Source: Parapristionchus giblindavisi
Taxonomy: Eukaryota; Nematoda; Chromadorea; Rhabditida; Diplogasteridae
Assembly: GCA_943737045.1 (NCBI GenBank)
Contig: CALSFV010000439.1
Span: 62,001-126,000 of the forward strand
DNA: 64,000 nt
Direction: 5' to 3'
Of the stretch, positions 39,501-49,190 are shown one piece after another. The position numbers and the translations under genes are program-made. Each line of letters starts with the position of its first letter. The first letter of the stretch is position 1. A model generated the notes under the pieces. That model searched no databases. It was not told the origin of the DNA and saw only the letters and a list, made by a program, of their open reading frames with translations.

Positions 39501-42500
39501 GCCGGATATTCTCACGCCGAATGGCCTCAACGTCGACAAGTTTGCCGCCCTTCACGAGTTCCAGAATATGCACACGATCGCAAAGGAAAAGATTCACGAT
39601 TTCATCCGCGGGCACTTTTACAGGTACGCGGTAGCTGCGGCAGTTATCGATTTATTCGTTGAGTCATTGTCAGATACTGTAGTTGTGATGCACTGACCAA
39701 TGCTAGAATAAGAACTAGTACCGTAATGCGGTGTTGCATTTGCCTTATGCGCCTCACAAGGGAATAAAAAGTCTCAGCTCGCAATAACTGAACGGAAATA
39801 ACTGAACGCGTTATAAGATCATTGGTGAAGACTAAAAATTCTGGCATGTAATAGCCGAGCCTGAAAATGGGCCCAATGTTTGATCATATTTGCAGAAACT
39901 CCGCCTCAAAAAGGTTTTTCGCTAAGATACCCAAGATACTAGCCACTATTACCACCGCTCCACTTGTTATCTTCACTCAGGGAACAAAACATGCATCGAA
40001 AAATCGTTTTGAGGCGGAGTTTCTACAAATATGACCAAACTTTGGACCCATTTTCTGGCTCGGCTATTGCACGCCAGAATTTTTGGACTTCACCAATGGC
40101 ACGTTCAGCTATGCAAATTTTCACCCACTTTGCTTTCCGTGAGCTGAGACCAGTCCCTTTCCAGCCGTACCAACGGAGACGTCCACCTAAAGCTTGCAGA
40201 GTGCAAAATTTATCATTTATAACATTTATGTTGTATTTGTGCATTAAGCCCGTACGAAATTCTATAGAGTTTACGTAGACGGCGGAGGCACATAACACCC
40301 AATAAAAAGTGTGATTCACAAAGTACTGGTCAATGCATTACAACTAAAGTTCCCCCAAATTGGTTCGATCCTCTCCAAGAACACGTTTTAATTTGCAGTC
40401 ACATGGACTTTGATTTGGACAAAACCATCTACATGTTCACTGCGGGACGCTACGAGTTTACGAACAAAGGCGGCGACTTCTTCATCGAGTCGCTGGCTAG
40501 ACTAAACTACAAACTACAGGTGAGTAGGGGAACAACAAGTTCATAGGTGGGCACGCTGTGGGAAAGGCTGTGCGCAAACTGTAGAAAGGGGAGGAAAAGC
40601 TGTGCGCATAGCTATTTTTTGTGAATTCGACTGGAAATTTTACAATTTTCGCGAGGCAAGGCTATGCGCAAGGCCTCGAATGGAAGGCAAGGCTGTGCGC
40701 AAAAATAATTCGTTTTCACGCGCCCACCTGTGAACAAGTTGGTAGATCAAATCACAAAAGCACTCGAGAACTTTTCTGTAGTTTTCCATACAATAATTAT
40801 ACACAGTACATTATGGAGTTGGCAGATTATTGATTTTAAAAAATCAATCAAATCAATTATCTTAAGACCTCCACTGATCCGCGCACGAAGGACTCTACCG
40901 TAATCGCCTTCATCATCTATCCCGCGACCGCCCACTCATTCAACGTGGAGTCGCTCAAGGGTCAGGCAGTGTCCAAGCAGCTCAAGGCACGGTCGTTGCT
41001 TATTGCTACAGGTTACGGTAGGCAGTGAAATTGATCGATGTTTGTTTCAGGAGACCTTTGGCAAGATCAAGGAAAACGTGGCTGGCCGCATGTACGACTC
41101 GTCTGTTCGGTAGGTAGTCAACATCATACTACCGTAATCAGTAAATGGCTAAAATAGCGGTCAATTTTTTTATTGAGTACTGTAACTTCGTAAGTCGAGA
41201 TGGAATAGTGTGTTTTTATCAACTGTAATTGCTGTAGTTTTTTATCCAATTCTTCTTGTTGGCAACTCGTTGATTACATGTATCTCATCATACGTGGGCG
41301 GGCATTACCGCTGGAAATGAAAATCGGGGGGGGGGGGGGGGGGGGGGGATTTTAACCGTCGAAACAACTTACACATTTCAGATTTCTCATTTTCTTCTTT
41401 CGTTTGTGTTATTGTGACGCATTCTATTGTGAAAAAATGGGGGTCGGGTGCCAAAATCGGTGGGGTATTGCCGCTAGCGGCAGTGGTGCCCACGTATGTT
41501 TCTCATGTCCCTATTCTAAAATAGTTTTTTCCATAATAGTTAATGCGATGGCGGCTATATTCTTATATGGCATAATATCTCTCATGTATAATTAATAACA
41601 ATAATAATAATTGATATAAATTTCAGTGGTAAGATCCTCGGCATGGATGAGATGATGATGCCGTCGGAGCAAGTGCAGATCAAGTGATGTATCATGTCGG
41701 CCAAGGTTATTTGATTGATTGATCTATTTAATATTGATTGGTGAATTGATTGATCGATTGCTCACGGTATAAACGGGCTGCGCTAACGGGCGATTGCACA
41801 ATGGATTTTTGATTGTAGTTTTGTCGTAGTTAGGCTACTGTAGTTCACCTTATCGATTTGTGATCAGCATGTGTTACTATAGCTAAAGTTTATTGATTGC
41901 TCATTCTGTTACGGTAATCATATTGATTGCAGCGCAACACCCTGCCGCCCATCTGCACCCACAACATGGTCGACCCTGATAATGATCATGTACGTTTACA
42001 TATATAAATTATTGATTTTCATGAATATCCTTTTGAATTGCCGATTATGTCGCGATTATTGATTATCGTTTTTTCAGGTAGTCGACGCCCTCCGTCGCGT
42101 ACATCTCTTTAACGATCACCACGATAGAGTCAAGGAATGGTGATCTTTTAGCTATATTTCCAAAATTCCAAAGAATACAGTTCTCGCACACAGTTGTGTG
42201 GTTTGATGTCAGTGAGAGAGCACTTTGCGTTGTCCTTAATTTGTAAGGGTCACTAAGTGTTAAGTTCTCGTACGTGTTTGATGATAGCTCTTCAGGTGAT
42301 CGTCTATCTCAAGTTCCTCTCATCAGTCTCACCCCTCATTGGTCTCGACTACGAGGACTTTGTGCGCGGCTGTCATCTGGCGTCTTCCCCTCGTCCTACG
42401 AACCATGTAGATGCACAACCGGAGAGTGCATGATTTTCTCTCTGAGATTTGTACCGATGATACACAAATTATTATGTTTCGTTTGTTGCATATCGCCTAA

Positions 42501-45500
42501 TTATACTTTACCGTTTATTCAATTCGATGTTTCTATTAGAAAATATTTTTATTAGTTTGACAATGAAAGAAAAGCCTTTAAATTCCATGTTTGACTATTT
42601 TAAAGTTTTCAAATTGTTTATAAATAGCTTGCATAAATATATTTGTCCACACCGTCGTTGTTCCGAAATATGCTAATAATAATGAAAATAATATATAAAG
42701 TTGTAAATTGGCGAAACGGAATTAGCTAAAGTACATGCCACATTGTAGAAGTACGTTCAAACGGACCAATTATGTGGTCCGAAAAAAATGACACACCGGA
42801 CTTAATCTGACCCTACGAATCGGGTTACGGTAGTTTACGATAGGCCATAATCATATTCGCGAACACAGTGCTTATTCCCGCGATAATTACTAAATCTGAC
42901 ATAACGCAACCAATCTGACCCACTGGACTGGGTTACTGTAGGTTACGGTAGGTGGATTACGGTAGATTATGGTGGCTTCACTAATGAGTTAACTTGGTAT
43001 ATGTTTGAACCGGCTGAGCACCGCCCAACGCCCGGTAGTTCAATTGTACACCAAACCCGTCTGGGGTACGCCGAACTCTCTAATACTACTATATAAGCCC
43101 CATTGACTATATAGGGGGAAGATGAAAGTTCGAAGAAAAGTTCGCATCTTTCTTCGCAAGTTTAGTGCGAAGTTTTCGGGCAACCTGCGAACTTTCCTTC
43201 GAAGTTTCTCGCAAACTTTGATAGATTGCATGGACCCCTGATCGGTCTTTGTCTTTTCCTTTTCTAAATCCTTCGCCATAGCCTCCAATTGCTCATTACT
43301 CGCTTCAAGTTGGAGACTTAATGTTTCATTTGACAGTTAGGGGAAAATAATAATGAAAATAATAAAATGTTTACTTTTTACATTTTTTCAGATGTCATTA
43401 CATGTTTGTATGTATATTAAATTAAATTACTTCATCTCCACATCTGATAAACGTTGTTGATTCAGTAGTATCAAATCTCTTGTAGCATCGTGTAGAGGCA
43501 TCGCTGACAGACGCATTCCTAGATTTTGGGTTATGTGATCTTCAATATTTACGGTAACGAATATAAAGAGTGCGTACAATTTGAGAGTTTTCAATACTTT
43601 TTTGTTCTGTTCTCAAATTTTTAACAAACTCTCGATTATGCTATCGTACATCGAAAAATCATTGGATCATGATTCATCTGAACCATTCTGAATGGTTCAA
43701 GCAGATTAAACGCGATTATGGCCGAATGGGGCATTTTTACGCTCTCTCATTCTTTTCACTATTTTTCTTTCACTCTAATCTAGTTAGTCCGCGAGAATCG
43801 CAATTTAATATTGTGTTTTTCATAAAATCATCATTTTTATTTCTTAATAAATCGTTCCGATGAAAACATTTTGGGGAGCTACCGATTTCGCGGTTCCGGT
43901 TATGTGATATCATCGAAACAATTTATTAATAAATAAAAATGATGATTTTGTGAAAAACACACAATATTAAATTGCGATTCTCGCGGACTAACTAGATTAG
44001 AGTGAAAGAAAAATAATGAAAAGAAAGAGAGAGCGTAAAAATGCCCCATTCGGTCATAATCGCGTTTGATCTGCTAGAACCATTCAGAATGGTTCAGATG
44101 AATCATGATCCAATGATTTTTCGATGTACGATAGTTGTTCGATCTTTAATTCTATTCATACCAAACTGAAGAAGTTCTGGAATTGACGTCACATACGGAG
44201 AGCAAAGATACCTGAGCGGACATTTTTTACTCTGCAATTGGATTTTTTCACTGTTATTATTACATTGTCTTATTTTTTTGTGAAACATAGGTTCACGAAT
44301 CATTGGTTTAGTTTATTGGTATTAGACGTAGCGGCCGAAACACCATAAGGCACATTGCTAGTTAACTTATTTAATCAAAAAATTTATATTTAAAGTGCAT
44401 GCATACTTATTCTTGTACATCTATTAATAATATTAATTTAATTCGTTCTCGTCGCCCACATTATATGGGCTCCTGTCGTCAGCAACATCATTTGTCCCTT
44501 CAGCTTCAGATGCTGATTGCTCGTCTCTAATGCTGCTCCTTCTAGTGCAGTCCTTAAATGGGCGGAGTCTTCGGATAGAACTCATTCAAGATCGTACGTC
44601 TCCATTTGACTGTCTCTCTTGCGACGATACTCCATTGGCGTTGTTCTTACTTGTAGAACGAATACAGCATTGATGAAATTACAAATGTTCTCAAAGTCCA
44701 ATGGAATCTAAAACGAATAGTGATGTTGATGATGATAATCGGAGAAATCGATTGATACCTGTGGACGATTTATCTCGAATGCTCGAATACAGGACTTCCA
44801 GGTGTCAGTAAATCAGGTGCCACGTAATTACTGTAACAAACTGATAACTATTTAAAGTACACATCAATTACCGTAGCTCGCCTCCGACTTGTACGAATTT
44901 GCAGTCTTGATCGATAACGAAATGATAAGGAAAGGTTGTTATGAAATCCTGTCGAGTTAGACGGCAAATGCCTCCTGAATTAATCTAACTAATACATTTT
45001 ACTAAATTAACAGTAACGTGGTGAAAGACTAAAATATTGAAAACAAGATGTAGTGTTTAATTGGGACTGCAATGCGTCATGAATTACAGTGCACAGTATT
45101 CTGGTCCAAGCCATTTTTCTTCCAAAGCAAGACAAAGGAGAGACCATTGTATTCGAGAGAGTTTGTATGTTGAGCGGTCGTTCTTGCTTTGAAAGTCATG
45201 AGAACGCTGTGAGTGTGAATGTACATGCCTGTAGGAGAAGGTAAAGGAGCATTAAAGGAATCTTCCAGACTCGCATCAGTCGACTTTGTCTGTAAATGAT
45301 TCATCATACACACAGAGAAAATTCTCTTACAATATGATCTGTTTTAAGAAATTGAATTCTTATAACTGAGTTTCAGAAATTGAATTTCTTACTTTTCAAG
45401 AGGATTTTTCGGTGATATTTCTTTTAATTGAGAAAATGAAAAGTAAGAAATTATAAATTTAAGTAAATTTTCTGTGTGAGTATAATGAAAATGATAGATC

Positions 45501-48069
45501 GTACTTGAATATTGAATATGACATGTTCCTCAGTTCTTTCTCCCGTATTCATCTGAACTGTTCTTTGTGTTCTTCCAGTCACAGTCATTACTACATCCAA
45601 TTTAAAGACACGACGAGCAGCCTCACGTAATACGCCTTTAAGGTAGTCATTTCATTTATTTTCAAATATTGATTTGTATATCCTCCTGAATTTTCTAGTA
45701 TTGTAAGATTTCAAACCGTTTAAGTAGTTGTTTAGGAACGAAGAGGGAGCGCTGAGGAAGAGGTTATCCCGCCCCATCGACCCAAGTATTTATTTCATGC
45801 GCGGACATAGCCAATAAAACTTGGCAAAATGCGATACAAGGAGGAGTTCGTAGTAATTGCTTTTAAAGGCAGCTGGCATCCAAAAATTTCGATACGAAAT
45901 AGTTAAAATAGTTGATCTCATGTTGATAAGCTCGAAGAACTATTCAGAAATATGTATTTGAAAGTTTGAAAAGACGCTCTGGTAAGAAGTTGGATTACTG
46001 TAGCCTGCTCCACACCACGGGCGAGGTTTCCCAACTACAGTGCTAACTCCATCGAAAAGCTCAAAATAGCCTAATATTGAGTTTTATTCATCATAATTCC
46101 CCACTGCGGATAGAATTATCATCAAAATATTCGATTTCAAGTCATATCCAAAGAGTTGGTGTGGCAATTAGGAAAAGGCTCCCGCTATCTGGAGCACACT
46201 GTAGTTTTTTAACTGCACCGTTCCCCTTACCAGAGAATTCTTAAGATATGAGATGTATATATTTCGAAACAGAATTTCAAGCTCTTTTATATGAGATCAA
46301 CTTGTTTTTCGTTTCCCGGTCCCTTTAATCAATAGTTGGGAGACTAACCAGTGCAGGAGAGCATATATTACTGATATTATCATATCATATCATCCCATTA
46401 TATATTACTATATATATACTATACTATCTTATATATTACATTATATATATATATATATTACTGATATTATCATATCATATCATCTTATTATCGGCATTAC
46501 TGAGACCGCGAAGTTCATAAGAACGAGGTATTTTTTACGAGGGTGACAAATCGATGCCGAAATAAAAAAAAAGTGAGGCAAAGGCATCACTTTGCGCCTA
46601 TTCGAACTCCTTTACTCGAAAAGAAAAGAAAAATATTGGTATTAGCGTTAAATCGATCAGCTATATTGGCGTACCTTTAAAGGTAGACTCCCGCGAATAT
46701 TTTCGTGAACAAACTGTAAAGACAGATAGTTAGCAAAAGTTATTCAACATACAGTACATCATATATTTAATGCTAATTCTCCTTATTGATTGCTAGAAAC
46801 ATGAATGAACCATGCTTGCAATCGCAGGCAAAGGCGCGCTTTTTGAAAATAGGAAAGTTCGGCAATAGGATTCGAACCCACGGCCATGCGCTCTCTATAC
46901 AGAAGTATTACCACTGCGCTAAGGGATTTATGAGCGGTCTATCTCTCTTCTTGCATATCACTTGACACTTGCATGAGCGAAATACAAGAGTTTTGAATGA
47001 ACATTCGCGGGTCTCCACCTTTAACAATAGGATATAATCCTGGACGTCCGGTGTAGTAGTGAAGAGTAATCGTACCATCGGAATTGTCCTCACAACGGAA
47101 AGATGGGCCTGAATGAATACAGTTTCAGTGAACTGATCTTTGATCTTTGATCCTTGATCCTACCTCGAAGATTGGCCTTGTATACCACATGATCAATGAA
47201 ATAATGAAGTGAATCGAGATTGTCGAGGAATCCATGAAAGTTAAAAGATTGTATGTTGTCTTTCATCACGAAATTAGCACTTCATTTTATCTTTTCATCA
47301 TCACACGTTTCATTATATATTCATGAATACGTATAAATATTATATTATATTATAATAAAGATGAAATACCTTGAGATCAGGGCTCATACTTCTGATAAGA
47401 TCATCCCATCCAATCTCCATTGTATATTCAATTAAGAATGATCCATACATTTCCCACACTTGTTCACGTGGCATCTCTTAATTAATTACTTTTATAAGCA
47501 GGTGGAATAAAGCCACATTTGATTTGATATTTTCACAACTTGGAAATACTTTTTATACGAGTAAAGGCAAAATGAAAACAACTTGAATTTGACGTTCTCT
47601 CTCTTTTCCTCACTCTCGTAGAAAAATAGTGTATATTGTGAACGTTTCTGGGGCTCAATTGTGCACTTCTTCAGTCATCGTCTTACTTTATTTTTTCTAG
47701 TTGGCGTTCTTGTTTTAATATGTATTTTAATTGTTTATGAAAAAATCCCTCGTCTCTTTTCTCCAAGATGCGATAAATATATAATTATTATATTATCTGT
47801 AACTTACTCGATAAAACACTAACAGCATCAATGAGTAGATAAGTATCCGAGTCATTATAATAATGATTGACGATATTCTCTTTCCCTGATTCGAATCCCG
47901 CTCGTTCTCTGTAAATCGGACCAGATTCATTACACACAATTTTCTATTTACAATTAGAGTAGGAAGGTTAAACAAATAATCTAATTTTGACTTACAGTGT
48001 TTTCTGCCAGAATTCCTCTCCATACTTTCTAATCATCAACTGACGAACCGATTCATGAATGAATCCGAA
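30574..48069 (-). CDS. soluble guanylate cyclase (H-NOX/HNOBA/cyclase), probably decaying
   Basis: Haem-sensor cyclase making cGMP from GTP in the cytosol. Exons on the minus strand: 48069-47996, 47908-47808, 47476-47370, 47233-47164, 47108-47019, 45635-45505, 45289-45229, 44974-44872, 44830-44759, 44707-44460, 44229-44162, 43518-43431, 43316-43238, 36285-36219, 34949-34810, 31906-31850, 31790-31630, 31287-31195, 30921-30869, 30814-30743, 30680-30574 (TAA). About 680 residues, usual for the family. The start codon exon was not found (first exon reads [11 protein letters not shown]). H-NOX keeps the proximal His (LDSLHYF) and YYTGR (YxSxR with Thr). The catalytic domain keeps [19 protein letters not shown] and SRMES. 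Lesions: acceptor CAT before 47233, GC donor at 45228, 1-nt deletion near 44795, TGA at 44582 unless inside a 45-nt intron, and an insertion at the 43238 donor. Confidence 0.88.
31366..31512. repeat. two short GC-rich hairpins
   Basis: CAATCGAGAGGCGGGCGAGA inverted by TCTCGCCCCGCCTCTCGATTG around 31385, and ACCTTCGCCGCGCG inverted by CGCGCGGCGAAGGT around 31480. Both lie in a cyclase intron. Confidence 0.75.
32141..32334. mobile_element. 194-bp hairpin element
   Basis: ATAGCACGCTGTAAACTAAA at the left and its inverse TTTAGTTTACAGCGTGCTAT at the right. Inner arms contain CGTTCTCGTTTACCGGTCTG, also inverted. Directly abuts the next fold-back element. Confidence 0.85.
32335..33311. mobile_element. 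977-bp fold-back element
   Basis: GAGGCCGTTTGTGTAAGAGT at the left is inverted by ACTCTTACACAAACGGCCTC at the right, flanked by CTAT on both sides. Arms of about 430 bp; frames at 32589-33038 on both strands are the two arms read through and are not genes. Centre is rich in GAGAGCGC. Confidence 0.85.
33319..34714. mobile_element. 1.4-kb Tc1/mariner-type fold-back MITE, TA target
   Basis: Ends CAGTAGCGGTCAAAAGTATT and AATACTTTTGACCGCTACTG, with TA on both sides. The two arms pair over most of the element (for example CAGCCAGATGTCTTCTATAT against ATATAGAAGGCACCTGGCTG). The CAGT terminus plus TA duplication is typical of Tc1/mariner. No transposase. Confidence 0.85.
34951..36176. mobile_element. 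1.2-kb TTAA-flanked fold-back element sitting on a splice acceptor
   Basis: TTAAGAGAGACTATCTG at the left is inverted by CAGATAGTCTCTCTTAA at the right. Arms include CTTGGCACTTGGCCAAAAAG and its inverse. Removing the element leaves a 47-nt cyclase intron that ends TTTAAG before exon 34949. The TTAA duplication regenerates that acceptor. Confidence 0.85.
36983..37360 (+). other. possible short exons upstream of the pseudogene
   Basis: Segments 36984-37125 and 37304-37360 have acceptor-like TTTGCAG and donor-like GTAATT/GTGAGC borders and GC-rich coding-like composition (for example [19 protein letters not shown]). They do not match glycogen synthase as I know it. They may be exons of a second captured gene fragment or the divergent N-terminus. 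Confidence 0.25.
39801..40119. mobile_element. 319-bp palindrome in a pseudogene intron
   Basis: Left arm has ATTGGTGAAG, CATGTAATAGCCGAGCC, AGAAACTCCGCCTCAAAA; right arm has the inverses TTTTGAGGCGGAGTTTCT, GGCTCGGCTATTGCACG and CTTCACCAAT. Confidence 0.75.
40542..40732. mobile_element. hairpin MITE CATAGGTGGGC
   Basis: CATAGGTGGGCACGC at the left and GCGCCCACCTGTG at the right, with repeated GGCTGTGCGCAA units inside. Related ends at 3852 and 14872 (CATAGGTGGGCGCGT). Confidence 0.65.
41291..41497. mobile_element. hairpin MITE related to 25733-25865, with a G-tract
   Basis: ATACGTGGGCGGGCATTACC at the left and GGCAGTGGTGCCCACGTATG at the right. Carries a run of about 22 G at 41327-41348. 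Inside an intron of the glycogen synthase pseudogene. Confidence 0.65.
42435..43040. other. region between the pseudogene and the right end of the insertion
   Basis: No gene. Contains an AATCTGACCC / GGGTTACGGTAG repeat (42780-42975) like that at 29370-29740. Confidence 0.4.
43641..44134. mobile_element. 494-bp palindromic element in a cyclase intron
   Basis: CTATCGTACATCGAAAAATC at the left, inverted by GATTTTTCGATGTACGATAG at the right; arms contain GAACCATTCTGAATGGTTC and CGCGATTATGGCCGAATGGG. A shorter relative is at 63662-63922. Confidence 0.85.
45092..45211. mobile_element. 120-bp MITE CACAGTRTTCTGG, copy 1
   Basis: CACAGTATTCTGGTCCAAGC to CATGAGAACGCTGTG. Other copies at 53193-53312 (nearly identical) and 62635-62754 (diverged). 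The 53193 copy interrupts a sequence that is uninterrupted at 21465 and 24632. Located 14 nt from a cyclase exon end. Confidence 0.75.
45303..45478. mobile_element. hairpin MITE CACACAGAGAAAATTC
   Basis: ACACAGAGAAAATTCTCTTA at the left and AAATTTTCTGTGTGA at the right. Internal GAAATTGAATTTCTTAC motif. Related to 52190-52362. Confidence 0.6.
46677..47024. mobile_element. TTAA MITE with tRNA-like segment, fused to a splice donor
   Basis: TTAAAGGTAGACTCCCGCGAA at the left, inverted by TTCGCGGGTCTCCACCTTTAA at the right. Minus strand 46865-46925 reads TTAGCGCAGTGGTAATAC and GGGTTCGAATCC, tRNA A- and B-box-like. The right TTAA lies in the last codons of cyclase exon 47108-47019, and the element's AGGTGGAG supplies the GT donor. 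Second copy at 48850-49190. Confidence 0.85.
47019..48069 (-). other. H-NOX (haem) domain exons of the cyclase
   Basis: Five exons encode the N-terminal haem domain: [33 protein letters not shown], the [13 protein letters not shown] helix, [20 protein letters not shown] (proximal His), and [20 protein letters not shown]. The phase of every junction agrees. The exon GFLDNL at 47233 should follow an AG but is preceded by TTTCAT. An alternative AG 25-40 nt upstream gives a stop or the wrong frame. Confidence 0.85.
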
Positions 48070-48849
48070 CTGAAAGAAATACAAAGAACATTAGGAATTC
48101 TCCTAATAAATTTTGATAGTCTTGTCTATGTTTATGTTTATTCACTTTATTAATCTACATTAAACACTTTATTAAACAGTATTGGCAATAACACATCAAA
48201 AATGCCGGAATATCCTTTAAAGGACCTATCAGAATAATTCAAAACTTCCGCTCTGACAACATGGTGAAACAATGAAAGTGAAAGACTGTGATCATAATAC
48301 TCCTTAAGATCATGACTATGTGTGCCATAAGTTCTTTAAAAGTATCAAGGGATGTTCTTTTAATTAATACGAACCATTATTCAGTCGATATTGTAAGATA
48401 TGATGATATAATGATAATCCACAGTAGATTGGAGTGGGCAGTGCCAAGAGACTCGTCCTACCATATACCTCAACTGAGATGCTGTGACTCTCTACACCTC
48501 GAGGCATCTTATCCGTAGGACCATCTATTCCTACCAAATGTTGAATATTTCATGGTCATGCAATCATACACTCTATGTCTTCCTTTCGAGACTAAACCTG
48601 TCGTTGGATCATTCTCCTTCCTCTACCCGTCTAGTTCCTCTCATTCCTTGTCGTCTTTCACTCATCTGTCAGGCAAACGACTTCTCACACGCCATTGGCA
48701 CCATTTCTCAAGTGGGAGGCGACTACTTCTAGTGGATTGGAAGCAGCCACGGAAAATAAGGGACTCTGATCGTTTGGACATCAGAAATTAAGATATTATT
48801 AATTGCATATATCAATAAGTCTGTAGCAGTTTTGCTAGCTTTATCAAGA
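48070..48849. other. region upstream of the first cyclase exon
   Basis: Should contain the cyclase promoter and the start-codon exon, but I could not find an ATG followed by a donor in phase with FGFIHES. No repeat or other gene recognised. Confidence 0.4.
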
Positions 48850-49190
48850 TTAAAGGTGGACTCCCCCGAATATTTTCGTGAACAAACTATGAAGACAGAA
48901 TGATAGCAAAAGTTATTCTACATACCGTACACTATTTATTTTATGTTAATTCAGCTTATTGATCGCTAGAATCATGAATGAATCATGCTAGCAAACTCAG
49001 GCAAAGGCGCGCTTTTTGAAAATAGGAAAGTTCGGCAATAGGATTCGAACCCGCGACCATGCGCTTTCAAGTCTTACCACTACGCTAAAGGAACGATGGC
49101 TAGTCTCCCTAACTTCTTGCATATCACTAGACACTTGCATAAGCGAGATGCAAGAGATTTGCATGATCATTCGCGGGTCTCCACCTTTAA
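48850..49190. mobile_element. TTAA MITE with tRNA-like segment, copy 2
   Basis: TTAAAGGTGGACTCCC at the left and GGGTCTCCACCTTTAA at the right, TTAA both sides. Minus strand 49035-49090 has TTTAGCGTAGTGGTAAGAC and GCGGGTTCGAATCC. Confidence 0.85.

Larger units (their letters stand above)
37685..42434 (+). pseudogene. glycogen synthase pseudogene with introns
   Basis: Exons 37685-37837, 38161-38238, 38475-38576, 38671-38733, 38879-39007, 39084-39181, 39469-39623, 40399-40519, 40867-40986, 41051-41109, 41627-41705, 41933-41989, 42078-42134, 42296-42434. Matches glycogen synthase (GT3): [95 protein letters not shown]. Damage: TAG at 39485-39487, TGA at 41685-41687 (where Arg is normal), lost donor after 42134, 1-nt loss near 42379 just before the GVFPSSYEP segment, which also lost Trp. 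The N-terminal KVGG region and the C-terminal third are absent. Introns remain, so it was copied as DNA, not through mRNA. Confidence 0.88.
36345..43236. mobile_element. 6.9-kb inverted-repeat-flanked insertion carrying a glycogen synthase pseudogene
   Basis: Left end TGCATGCAATCTATCAAAAG and right end (inverted) CCATGCAATCTATCAAAG, with further diverged similarity over about 120 bp (AAAGTTCGCR, AAAGATGCGAAC). CCTG occurs immediately outside both ends (36341-36344, 43237-43240). Removing the insertion joins cyclase exon ...GATCAG to GTTGAAAATT and leaves a 56-nt intron. It contains an intron-bearing glycogen synthase pseudogene on the plus strand and smaller repeats. No transposase was recognised. 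Confidence 0.7.
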
